From a virus, in IMG/VR virus record IMGVR_UViG_3300008108_000898, positions 1-26,343 of that record: a stretch of 26,343 nt of DNA. One strand, 5' to 3'. Each line of letters opens with the position of its first letter. The stretch's first letter is position 1. Below the pieces are notes generated by a model. That model worked only from the letters and a program-made list of their open reading frames with translations, was not told the DNA's origin and did not search any database. This document shows positions 14,682 to 21,985 of the stretch, piece by piece. A program made the position numbers and the translations under genes.

Positions 14682-15147
14682 TATAGCATTAATTAATTGT
14701 GACGGTGTAGTAGTTACTTCAGAGATAGAAGACTTTGTAGGTATCGGCTTAACCAGTTCTACCACTGTAGAAAGCAATAAAATAAACATAAGGGAATCTA
14801 TAAAGGTAACTAAAGAGGCTGGGCAGTTATACTATACAACTTCAGTCTATCAAAAGGCTCAAAGGATAGATAGTGCAACTAAAACGGCAGACTTTACAGT
14901 AGATATGACTAAAGGTATCTACTATATAAACACAAGTTTAGGGGATGTAACAGCAACATGGGATGATACACTTGGAGCTAATTGGCAAGTAACATTTAAA
15001 ATAGTGGATGCTACAAATAACTTTATAATAACTACTTCGAGTGGTACAGGGTTGTTTGAGACTAATGCACTACCATATACAACAGGACTAGCAGTAAGGG
15101 ATTCAATAACAGTACATTTTGACGGTACAGATTTAAACATAGTATAA
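14671..15147 (+). CDS. Virion-associated beta-rich protein (fibre or tail accessory)
   Basis: A 158-residue Thr/Asp-rich protein without cysteine clusters or membrane segments. N-terminal MARDIALINCDGVVVTSEIE is followed by strand-turn repeats ending in DSITVHFDGTDLNIV. The composition is that of phage tail fibre or decoration proteins. It lies between the large tail protein and two more beta-rich genes and overlaps both sides (11 bp, and TAATG). Its exact place in the virion is unknown. Confidence 0.55.
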   Translation: MARDIALINCDGVVVTSEIEDFVGIGLTSSTTVESNKINIRESIKVTKEAGQLYYTTSVYQKAQRIDSATKTADFTVDMTKGIYYINTSLGDVTATWDDTLGANWQVTFKIVDATNNFIITTSSGTGLFETNALPYTTGLAVRDSITVHFDGTDLNIV

Positions 15148-15590
15148 TGACGTACATAGCTAAAAGAGTAAGAGTAAAACATAATGATGTTGATGTAGCA
15201 TACACCAACTCTGTTAACTTTTTAGATGGCACTAATGCTAGCTTTACAGTAAACGATGATATACCAAATGAACACGTAGACGTTCAAGTAGAATCTACAG
15301 GTGGGGGAGGAAGTGGAAGTACTATTAGTGGAACGGCTGTTTTGAATTTTGGAGCAGAAAAGGATAAAGCATTAAATACAGTTACATCAGTTGTATTGAC
15401 TACCGCTAACATAAAGAGTTTTACAATTATTCCACAGGAAACAACAGAAACAAGTTTAGACGATTTTAAATTAAACGGGGTAACTTTTAACATAGAGAAT
15501 ATAATTAATAACACATCATTTGACATAAGAGGCACAGCATCAAAAAAGGCAAGTGGTAACTACACAATTAAATACATAATAATTTATTAA
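15147..15590 (+). CDS. Virion-associated protein with Gly/Ser linker
   Basis: A 147-residue protein in two parts, joined by a GGGGSGS linker around residues 53-59. The N-terminal part (YIAKRVRVKHNDVDVAYTNS) and the C-terminal part ending in NYTIKYIIIY are beta-type. The linker suggests independently folded domains, as in tail accessory or fibre-tip proteins. Start and upstream stop share TAATG. No known domain is recognised. Confidence 0.5.
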   Translation: MTYIAKRVRVKHNDVDVAYTNSVNFLDGTNASFTVNDDIPNEHVDVQVESTGGGGSGSTISGTAVLNFGAEKDKALNTVTSVVLTTANIKSFTIIPQETTETSLDDFKLNGVTFNIENIINNTSFDIRGTASKKASGNYTIKYIIIY

Positions 15591-15593
15591 GAC

Positions 15594-17048
15594 ATGGCAA
15601 CAAAAATCGAGGGCGGCTCGAATACCGCAGGACTAGCAAACGTAACAACTGATTACGCTATAAAGACTACTTTAGAAAGGGATGTAGATACTAACCCAGC
15701 TAATGTAAGTGCTGTTAAATTCTATAGTGAGAATGATAGCGGAACTAAAACAGGATCGCCTTATTTATACTCTCCTGAGACTGATGAGGATTACCGTTTA
15801 CGTGTATCACAGGATACAATGTTAGATAATGAGACTTTTAACTATACAGCGCAAAATACAGGAAAGCACACATACGCCAATAGTACATTAACAGCTACAT
15901 GGACAACTGCTGGTTTAACTACTAACGGTGGTTCAGTAACTACTACAGGAACAGGAGTTACATTTGGTACTTATGCAGAGTTTCCTTTACTTACTTCATG
16001 TTTATTATATAACGAATTTACAGGAGCAATCACGGCAGCATTAACAACAAACTTTGTAATAGATATTGGATTATTTAGAAGAGGTGCAGCTACAGCTTAT
16101 GCGCCTACTGATGGTGTTTATTTCAGAATTAACGCTAGTGGTGTGTTTGGTGTTATCAATTACAACGGTGCAGAAACAACAACTGGAGCGTTTAGTTTTA
16201 GCCATACTAATAACCAAAACTATCAATTTATTATCACAGCAAGCGAGCGTGAAGTAAACTTCTGGATAGATAATGTTCGTTACGGAAGTATTCCAACTCC
16301 TGCTGGACAAGGTTCACCTTTCTTGTCTTCTACTTTACCATTCTCTATTCGCCATGCACACACAGGGACTACAGGAGCAGTAATTCAATTTCAGTTAAAA
16401 GATTATGGAGTTTCTGTTTCTGGTGCTAATATCCCAAAAGGATTAGGAGAAGTTGGTAATTCTATATTAGGTTCTTATCAAGGTTTAAGTGGTGGGACTA
16501 TGGGGTCTTTAGCTTCTTATGCTAACTCAACAAATCCAACAGCAGCAGCACCAAGTAACACGGCTTTAACTGCAAACTTACCAAACGGACTAGGTGGACA
16601 GGGAGCAGTAACAGCAGCGGCAGGTGGTTCGACTGATGGTATATGGGGATCTTATCAAGTTCCTGCTGGGACAGTTTCCGTACAGGGTAAAAGATTAAGA
16701 ATAACAGGAGTTAGGGTGGATGCTGTAAATATTGGAGCAGCAGTAGCTACTACTGTAACAACAGTTCAATTTAGTTTAGCATTTGGACATACAGCCGTAT
16801 CACTTGCAACAGCAGAGGGAGCAGCAGCAAAAGCAGCACGAAGAGTAGCTTTAGGTTATATGAGCTGGGCAGTAGGAGCAGCAATAGGAACACCTCCAAC
16901 ACAAGGAGCAATAAACGTAGATTTTAAAGAACCTATTTATGTTAACTCTGGTGAGTTTGTTCAATTAGTAGGAAAGTTTATAGTAGGAACAGCAACAGCT
17001 TCACAAGTGATTTCATTTGTATGGCAACCAATCTATTCATGGGAATAA
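15594..17048 (+). CDS. Large fibre/decoration-type structural protein with lectin-like region
   Basis: A 484-residue Ala/Thr/Gly-rich protein. A YRLRVSQDTMLDNETFNYTA stretch (about 66-85) introduces a region (about 90-270) with repeated beta strands and VYFRINASGVFGVINYNG and VNFWIDNVRYGSIP motifs that look like a concanavalin/LamG-type jelly roll, as in receptor-binding phage proteins. The C-terminal 200 residues are low in charge and end in FVWQPIYSWE. I infer a receptor-binding or surface-exposed virion role; the RLRVxxDTxL motif occurs in structural proteins of uncultured phages, from memory. Confidence 0.55.
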   Translation: MATKIEGGSNTAGLANVTTDYAIKTTLERDVDTNPANVSAVKFYSENDSGTKTGSPYLYSPETDEDYRLRVSQDTMLDNETFNYTAQNTGKHTYANSTLTATWTTAGLTTNGGSVTTTGTGVTFGTYAEFPLLTSCLLYNEFTGAITAALTTNFVIDIGLFRRGAATAYAPTDGVYFRINASGVFGVINYNGAETTTGAFSFSHTNNQNYQFIITASEREVNFWIDNVRYGSIPTPAGQGSPFLSSTLPFSIRHAHTGTTGAVIQFQLKDYGVSVSGANIPKGLGEVGNSILGSYQGLSGGTMGSLASYANSTNPTAAAPSNTALTANLPNGLGGQGAVTAAAGGSTDGIWGSYQVPAGTVSVQGKRLRITGVRVDAVNIGAAVATTVTTVQFSLAFGHTAVSLATAEGAAAKAARRVALGYMSWAVGAAIGTPPTQGAINVDFKEPIYVNSGEFVQLVGKFIVGTATASQVISFVWQPIYSWE

Positions 17049-17057
17049 AATTAAAAC

Positions 17058-18653
17058 ATGGCAGAAAGTAAAGTAGTAATAACAACAGAGGTTAAAACAG
17101 GTGACTCACTAAACTCACTTAAAAACCTAAAGAAAGAATTAAAAGAAGCTCAAGCTGCTGCCTTAAATGGTGACGGTAAAGCTGCTAAGAGAGTAGCGGA
17201 ATTAAAAGACCGTATGGATGACCTTACGGATGCTACAAAGACCTTTCAAGGTAGTGGTGTTGAACGCGCTACCTCTTCTTTAAATTTATTAGGTGACGGT
17301 TTTAAGAACTTAGATTTAGACAAAGTAAAAACAGGTTTTAAAGGTTTGGGGGCTGCTATGGCGGCTGTTCCTATCTTTTTAATTGTTGAGGGTATTACTT
17401 ACTTAATCCAAAACTTTGAAGAACTATCACAAGGTAACGGAATACTGGCTAAGTCTTTAAGAGCAGTAGGGGATGTTATTGATTGGGTAGTAGATAAGGT
17501 TTATGCTTTAACCGATGCTTTAGGTTTGACAAATAGCGAACTTGATAAACAAGGCGAGGCAATAAAAGAGAACGCCGACAAAACAAAAGAGGCACTAGAC
17601 CAACAAACCGCTGCATTTGATAGACAAATTAAAGCTGCTCAAGCTGCTGGTAAAAGTACGGTTGAATTAGAGAAAGCCAAACAAAAAGCAATCATAGATA
17701 CTAATTTACAAGTAGTAAAACAAATAGAGGCTTTTGTAAGAGCAGGAGGGGAATTAGACGAAGAGAAAAAGAGATTGTTAACAGCAAGTTTAGAGGCTAT
17801 TAAGACGGCTAAGAACGAAGAGAATATAATAGATATAAAGTCTGAACAAGATAAAAAGAAGAACAATGAACAAGCATTAAAAAACTTACAAGAGAAACAA
17901 GAAAAAGAAAGAGCAGAACTAGAAAAAGCACACCAAGAGGTTTTAAAAAGAGCAAAGGATGAAGAAGAGTGGCAGGCTGCTAGTTTAGACTATTTAACTA
18001 AAAGAGATGAATTAGCTAAGAAACAATCAATAGAATTTGCAGAGCAAGAGGCAAATGCAAAAGCTAGTTTATTTAACGATACTGTTGTTGCTGGTGCAAA
18101 GTCATACGAAGAAGATGTAGAGAACAAAAAGAAGAGTGATGCAGCTATAAAGGAAGCGGATGCTAAAAAGTTCGATGCAATGAAAGGATTATCTGATGCC
18201 TTCTTTGCTATTCAATTAAACAGAGCAAAAGGAAACGCAGCCAGAGAATTAGAGATTAAAAAGCAAATGTTTAATGTGGATAAGGCTTTTAACGTAGCAA
18301 GAGCAACACAGGACGGTATCAGATCGGTTCAAGCTGCTTTAACTATTCCTCCTCCCGGTGGTCAAATCTTAGCAGGTGTTAACGCTGCTTTAGCTGTAGC
18401 CAATGTAGCTAAAATCTTAGCGACAAAATTTGACGGTGGCGGTGCATCAGTAACAGCGGAAACAGGTTCAGTAAGTGTGCCAACAAACACAAGTTTACCT
18501 ACTGTAAGCAATACAACAGCCCCTAACATTCAACCGTCTACTTCATTTGATGAGACTGGCAGAAACTTAAACAATAGAGTTTATGTCTTGGAATCTGATA
18601 TTACTAAGTCACAGGGTAGGGTAGCAAGGTTAAACGAACAGGCAACTATATAA
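17058..18653 (+). CDS. Tape measure protein (short)
   Basis: A 531-residue protein. The N-terminal part is helical (SLNSLKNLKKELKEAQAAAL), a hydrophobic segment lies at about 97-116 (LGAAMAAVPIFLIVEGITYL), a long charged coiled coil occupies about 260-330 (QEKQEKERAELEKAHQEV), and the C-terminal part has the Ala-rich LTIPPPGGQILAGVNAALAV stretch followed by KFDGGG. This layout is that of tail tape measure proteins of Bacteroidetes phages. At 531 residues it is short and, if length scales at about 1.5 angstroms per residue, implies a tail of roughly 80 nm. It ends 32 bp before the next start, where promoter element B lies. Confidence 0.75.
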   Translation: MAESKVVITTEVKTGDSLNSLKNLKKELKEAQAAALNGDGKAAKRVAELKDRMDDLTDATKTFQGSGVERATSSLNLLGDGFKNLDLDKVKTGFKGLGAAMAAVPIFLIVEGITYLIQNFEELSQGNGILAKSLRAVGDVIDWVVDKVYALTDALGLTNSELDKQGEAIKENADKTKEALDQQTAAFDRQIKAAQAAGKSTVELEKAKQKAIIDTNLQVVKQIEAFVRAGGELDEEKKRLLTASLEAIKTAKNEENIIDIKSEQDKKKNNEQALKNLQEKQEKERAELEKAHQEVLKRAKDEEEWQAASLDYLTKRDELAKKQSIEFAEQEANAKASLFNDTVVAGAKSYEEDVENKKKSDAAIKEADAKKFDAMKGLSDAFFAIQLNRAKGNAARELEIKKQMFNVDKAFNVARATQDGIRSVQAALTIPPPGGQILAGVNAALAVANVAKILATKFDGGGASVTAETGSVSVPTNTSLPTVSNTTAPNIQPSTSFDETGRNLNNRVYVLESDITKSQGRVARLNEQATI

Positions 18654-18680
18654 TTAACATTTTAACAATTAACGTATATA
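18654..18680 (+). promoter_or_regulatory. Late-type promoter element B
   Basis: TTAACATTT at 18654-18662, then 11 bp, then GTATATA at 18674-18680; its last A is 6 nt before the ATG at 18686. It occupies the only gap between the tape measure and protease genes. TTAACATTTTAA is shared base for base with element C. Predicted transcription would start at the ATG. Confidence 0.55.
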
Positions 18681-18685
18681 AAGAC

Positions 18686-19300
18686 ATGGAATTATTTGAA
18701 TTATTCATAAGCGAAGACCTAACAGATAAAAGTGGGGTTGATGATATAAGCGCAGTAGATAGCCCAGCAATAGGAGACGGTTATTTTGTATTTAACAAAC
18801 AGAAAGACCTTAAAAGATTAAAGCTAACATTCGGAAATCAAAAAGGGGACTTTACCCCAGTAGAAGGTGATAAACAGATTTTAGTGGGTGCTTTAATGAT
18901 CCCCGATCTAGAAATCTACCGAGTAAGTGATAATGGTCAGGAATATAACGTACAATTCCCAGCATCAGAGATAGCTAAGATACAAAGAAAGTTTAAAATG
19001 TTAGGTTATAATACTAACATAAACGAGATGCACGACCCTAACAAAAGGATAGACAATTCAGTATTGTTTCAAGATTATATCGTAAACCGTGCTTTTGGTC
19101 TTAACCCTCCAAAAGGTAAGGAACATTTACCAGACGGTACATGGGTTGGATTTGTTTATGTAGGGGACAAGAAGTTGTATGACGAGTACATGAAAACAGG
19201 AATTTACACAGGATTTAGTGTAGGTGGTTTCTTTTATGATCGCCCGGTAATTAAAATGACTGATGAGGTAGTAAGCCAATTAGTTAACATTTTAAAGTAA
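18686..19300 (+). CDS. Prohead protease, XkdF-like
   Basis: A 204-residue protein with DISAVDSPAI at 20-29 and a C-terminal GTWVGFVYVGDKKLYDEYMK followed by TGIYTGFSVGGFF (176-183 for GFSVGGFF). These are the marks of the XkdF-type putative phage serine peptidase, with Ser178 in GFSVGG and His116 in NEMHDP as likely catalytic residues. It would cleave scaffold and capsid during head maturation. Direct position before scaffold and capsid genes supports this. It starts right after promoter element B; element C overlaps its end. Confidence 0.75.
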   Translation: MELFELFISEDLTDKSGVDDISAVDSPAIGDGYFVFNKQKDLKRLKLTFGNQKGDFTPVEGDKQILVGALMIPDLEIYRVSDNGQEYNVQFPASEIAKIQRKFKMLGYNTNINEMHDPNKRIDNSVLFQDYIVNRAFGLNPPKGKEHLPDGTWVGFVYVGDKKLYDEYMKTGIYTGFSVGGFFYDRPVIKMTDEVVSQLVNILK

Positions 19301-19310
19301 GGTGTATATA
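19284..19310 (+). promoter_or_regulatory. Late-type promoter element C
   Basis: TTAACATTT at 19284-19292 (within the 3' end of the protease gene), 11 bp, then GTATATA at 19304-19310. Here the ATG (19334) is 24 nt downstream of the last A, so the predicted mRNA has a short A-rich leader. This copy shows the element is not simply part of the start codon context. Confidence 0.5.
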
Positions 19311-19333
19311 AGGTTATAACTTAAAATTAAATC

Positions 19334-19960
19334 ATGAATCCATTAAAAGACTTATTTACAAAAGCTATCAAAAACCTTTCTGTAGAAGAGCAAAAAGAAC
19401 TTGCTTCTCACTTAGAAAAGTTTAACGTAGCTCCAGTAGTTGCAGCCCCAGCGGTAGCAGCTCCAGTCCAAATGGGTGGCGAGGCAAAATTATCTGATGG
19501 TACAGTAGTAAAGTATGATACCCCTACTTTGGTAGTTGGTTCAGCTGTAACTGTTGTAACTCCAGAGGGTGAACTTCCTGCTCCAGACGGCGAACACACA
19601 CTAGAAGATGGTACTAAGATTGAAACAGTAGGCGGTAAAGTAACAGCGGTAGAAGCTCCTGAAATGCCAGTTGAGCAAGCACCTGCACCAGTTGCACAAG
19701 CTGCTCCTGTAGTTCCTTCGGTATTTGAGAAAGAAGTTAAAGAGAACTTCGCAAGCGTAAAAGCAGAAAACGAAACTCTAAAGACTGAACTTTCAAAGAT
19801 GAACGAAGTGATTGCAAATCAATCAAAGGACATCGAAGCTATTAAATCTTTCTTCAATTCGTTGATGGAAGTACCAACTGCTAAACCAGTAGAGGTTTCT
19901 GAAAAAGGAAATCTATTAAACAGAAAAATCGAAAAATTAACAAAATTCAATAACAAGTAA
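19334..19960 (+). CDS. Capsid scaffolding protein (putative)
   Basis: A 208-residue acidic, Ala/Pro/Val-rich protein. Two related beta motifs, KLSDGTVVKYDTPTLVVG and HTLEDGTKIETVGGKVTAVE, lie in the middle, and a coiled-coil-like helix (FASVKAENETLKTELSKMNE) follows. This composition and place, between protease and capsid, match scaffold proteins of Bacteroidetes phages. It would guide prohead assembly and be removed by the upstream protease. It ends 11 bp before the capsid gene and shares promoter element C with it. Confidence 0.7.
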   Translation: MNPLKDLFTKAIKNLSVEEQKELASHLEKFNVAPVVAAPAVAAPVQMGGEAKLSDGTVVKYDTPTLVVGSAVTVVTPEGELPAPDGEHTLEDGTKIETVGGKVTAVEAPEMPVEQAPAPVAQAAPVVPSVFEKEVKENFASVKAENETLKTELSKMNEVIANQSKDIEAIKSFFNSLMEVPTAKPVEVSEKGNLLNRKIEKLTKFNNK

Positions 19961-19971
19961 AAAATTAAAAA

Positions 19972-20877
19972 ATGGCATATAACGTTTCAGCTCTAGGGAG
20001 CTATACAAAAGAAAATGCAGATAGCTTAATTTACAAGACTATCGCTACAGGTGCAAAGACTGCACAATACATGGTTAAACAACCGGGTATCAAATCGGCA
20101 GAAACTATCAACATCGCTGCTACACGTGGTGTATGGCAAACAGGTAGTTCTTGTGGTTTCTCTGCTTCAGGTGATACTACTTTTAGCCAACGTACTTTAA
20201 CAGTAGGTAAAGTAAAAATTAACCTTAAATGGTGTGAGAAAGATTTAGAGCCTAAGTATTTACAAGGTGCTTTAGCTGCTGGTTCAACTTACACAATGTT
20301 AACTTTTGAAGAGCAGATCATTTCTGACATTCAGCAAAACATCGCTGCTGATTTAGAGACTGCAATTTGGCAAGGTGATACTACAGCAGGTTCAGCTTAT
20401 TTAAATAAGTTTGACGGTTTGTTAAAAATTATCGCTGCTGCTTCTCCAGTTTCAGCTTCAACTGTTGCTTGGTCAGTTGCTAACTCACGTACAGCGGTTC
20501 AAAACGTTTTAACTGCTGCTACTGCTGACATCTTAGCTCAACCAAACCTTAAATTGTTCATGGGTACAGTAGAAGCTCGTGACTACAAATTAAAATTAGG
20601 TATTGATAACCTTTACCATATCACTGGTTCAGAAGGTACTTTGTATGCTGAAAATTCAGACATTGAAATCGTACCAGTATTAGGCTTATCAGGTACAAAG
20701 AAGTTGATTTTAACTTCAACTGATAACTTGTATTTAGGTACAGACTTAATGAACGAAGATGAGAAATTTGATCTATTCTATGCTAAAGAAGCAGATGAGA
20801 TTCGTTTCGTAGCAGAGTTCAAAGTAGGTACTCAAATCGCTTTCGGTGACTTAATTGTTTACCAAGCTAACTCATAA
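19972..20877 (+). CDS. Major capsid protein
   Basis: A 301-residue protein with MAYNVSALGSYTKENADSLI at the start and a C-terminal ADEIRFVAEFKVGTQIAFGD typical of the HK97-fold capsid P-domain end. Codon use is even and high in common codons, consistent with high expression. It follows the protease and scaffold genes and is followed by a strong intrinsic terminator. The leader AAAAAATTAAAAA is the A-rich type. I see no long N-terminal delta domain, consistent with a separate scaffold. Confidence 0.8.
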   Translation: MAYNVSALGSYTKENADSLIYKTIATGAKTAQYMVKQPGIKSAETINIAATRGVWQTGSSCGFSASGDTTFSQRTLTVGKVKINLKWCEKDLEPKYLQGALAAGSTYTMLTFEEQIISDIQQNIAADLETAIWQGDTTAGSAYLNKFDGLLKIIAAASPVSASTVAWSVANSRTAVQNVLTAATADILAQPNLKLFMGTVEARDYKLKLGIDNLYHITGSEGTLYAENSDIEIVPVLGLSGTKKLILTSTDNLYLGTDLMNEDEKFDLFYAKEADEIRFVAEFKVGTQIAFGDLIVYQANS

Positions 20878-20882
20878 TGAGT

Positions 20883-20908
20883 GGGGGATTTAGTCCCCCC
20901 TCTTTTTT
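20883..20908 (+). terminator. Intrinsic terminator after the capsid gene
   Basis: GGGGGA (20883-20888), loop TTTAG, TCCCCC (20894-20899), followed by C T C and a T6 run to 20908. Stem and T-run are textbook. It lies right after the capsid stop codon and would set a high capsid-to-tail ratio, with readthrough supplying the tail tube gene, since no late-type element is seen before 20933. Confidence 0.85.
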
Positions 20909-20932
20909 ATTAATATTTAAAATATTTAAAAA

Positions 20933-21439
20933 ATGGCGTGTACATTAACACAAGATATAACAAAAGGATGCCGTGATTCAGTAGGTGGTATTAAAACTAT
21001 CTATATTGCTGAACTTTCAAGAAAAGGAACAGTAACTCAAGCATCTGGTGTTATTACTGCGTGGACAATGTCAAGCGGTTCATTTTGGACTTATGAGTTA
21101 GAAATGGGTGTAGCTTCTTACACTCAAACAATTAAGCCGAATAGAACTAATGGCACTACTTATTATGAGCAGTCTATTTCATTTACTATCCCTAAGAACC
21201 AAGCTACATTATCACAAGAGTTTAAATTACTAGCTCAAAACGATTTAATGGTTATTGCTTTAGATAGAAATGGTAAATACTTCTTATTAGGTGAGGCTAA
21301 TGGCTTGTCAATGGCAGATAGCACAACCGAAACAGGAACTGCTATGGCAGATTTCAACGGATATAGAATAACATTAACAGGTAGTGAAGAGACTATTGCC
21401 CCTGAAGTTCAGAGTGCAGTGGTAGCAACAATTATCTAA
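20933..21439 (+). CDS. Major tail tube protein (putative)
   Basis: A 168-residue protein with MACTLTQDITKGCRDSVGGI at the start, a KTIYIAEL strand, and a C-terminal YFLLGEANGLSMADSTTETG followed by TAMADFNGYRITLTGSEE. I recognise the CRDSVGGIK and GxAMxDxNGYxxTLTGxE motifs from tail tube proteins of Bacteroidetes siphophages; they form the hollow tail shaft. It lies between two terminators, as expected for a product with its own dosage. Confidence 0.7.
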   Translation: MACTLTQDITKGCRDSVGGIKTIYIAELSRKGTVTQASGVITAWTMSSGSFWTYELEMGVASYTQTIKPNRTNGTTYYEQSISFTIPKNQATLSQEFKLLAQNDLMVIALDRNGKYFLLGEANGLSMADSTTETGTAMADFNGYRITLTGSEETIAPEVQSAVVATII

Positions 21440-21468
21440 CAACTTTTGTTTGTTTGTTTCTCAAAAAT

Positions 21469-21509
21469 GGGGGAGCGTAGCCTGTAAGCTGCATCCCCCT
21501 TTCTTTTTT
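21469..21509. terminator. Bidirectional intrinsic terminator
   Basis: GGGGGA at 21469-21474 pairs with TCCCCC at 21494-21499; inside, GC and AGC pair with GCT and GC around a CTGTAA loop. A T-rich run (TTTCTTTTTT) follows to 21509 on the plus strand, and AAAAA just before the stem gives TTTTT on the minus strand. It can end both the tail tube transcript and the convergent minus-strand gene, whose stop codon is at 21508-21510. Confidence 0.8.
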
Positions 21510-21867
21510 ATACAGAAGCTATTTCTTTAACTAAAGACTTCTGGTTTAATTCATAAACCCTACCATCTAATGTTTTAGTTACAATGTGGTATTCATCTTC
21601 TATAGTTTTAAAAATCTCAACATCACTTTCATGTAATGTAAAATCAAGAGCTATAGGTTTTGCTCTGCCTAGAGCTTTATTTCTGTTTTTTACACTATCC
21701 ATTCCAAAACCATAATCCTCTAAAAGAGATATTATTTCATTTGTGTTTTTAACTACTACAAAATAGTCTTTACCCTTTACTTCAGTGTTATTAAACTTTA
21801 AAAAAGAGTTTGCAACACCAACGGAGTGGGTTATTCCGTGTTTTCTGATTACTTCAAATTTTGTCAT
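21508..21867 (-). CDS. Minus-strand accessory protein of unknown function
   Basis: A 119-residue protein read from the ATG at 21867 (MTKFEVIRKHGITHSVGVAN) to the stop at 21508-21510. An upstream in-frame ATG at 21897 is rejected because it would lie above the predicted transcription start. The leader AAACAAACAATATG is identical to that at 1932. The product has alternating helix and strand segments, no cysteine and no membrane segment; no family is recognised. It is the only minus-strand gene in the window and has its own host-type promoter and a shared terminator, like a moron gene. Confidence 0.7.
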   Translation of the reverse strand: MTKFEVIRKHGITHSVGVANSFLKFNNTEVKGKDYFVVVKNTNEIISLLEDYGFGMDSVKNRNKALGRAKPIALDFTLHESDVEIFKTIEDEYHIVTKTLDGRVYELNQKSLVKEIASV

Positions 21868-21886
21868 ATTGTTTGTTTTTATAATG

Positions 21887-21915
21887 CAAATATACATACT
21901 AATTCAATACACAAA
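21887..21915 (-). promoter_or_regulatory. Bacteroidetes host-type promoter for the minus-strand gene
   Basis: On the minus strand, TTTG at 21915-21912, a 17-bp spacer, then TATATTTG at 21894-21887, which fits the Bacteroidetes vegetative consensus TTTG / TAnnTTTG. Transcription would begin near 21880, leaving about 13 nt before the ATG at 21867. Confidence 0.7.
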
Positions 21916-21947
21916 TGTTAAATTTTCATTCTTAAATGTTAAATTTT
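21913..21947. repeat. Two 14-bp direct repeats, operator-like
   Basis: AAATGTTAAATTTT occurs at 21913-21926 and again at 21934-21947, identical in all 14 bases and offset by 21 bp, two helical turns. The first copy overlaps the -33 box of the minus-strand promoter and the second lies just upstream of late element D, whose GTAACATTT box is a partial inverted match. The layout is that of an operator between divergent promoters. Confidence 0.6.
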
Positions 21948-21953
21948 AAAATA

Positions 21954-21980
21954 GTAACATTTATAAATAAAGTGTATATA
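21954..21980 (+). promoter_or_regulatory. Late-type promoter element D
   Basis: GTAACATTT at 21954-21962, 11 bp, then GTATATA at 21974-21980 (within GTGTATATA); its last A is 6 nt before the GTG at 21986. Between GTATATA and start it reads ATAGT, against TTGGT at element A. It drives the portal-containing unit away from the minus-strand gene. Confidence 0.55.
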
Positions 21981-21985
21981 ATAGT

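Noticed and set aside
15284-15535. Minus-strand ORFs inside plus-strand genes (for example 2677-2874, 7916-8167, 12908-13111, 15284-15535, 23017-23235, 23688-23921).
   Set aside because: They lie opposite strongly supported coding regions, have no leader or promoter, and their products are unlike folded proteins.
21445-21459. TTTG repeated nearly four times after the tail tube gene, checked as a possible CRISPR-like or satellite repeat.
   Set aside because: It is a short simple repeat without spacers; no CRISPR array was seen anywhere in the window.
21865-21897. Upstream start at 21897 for the minus-strand gene.
   Set aside because: It would place the start codon upstream of the predicted -7 box (21887-21894); the ATG at 21867 follows a typical leader.
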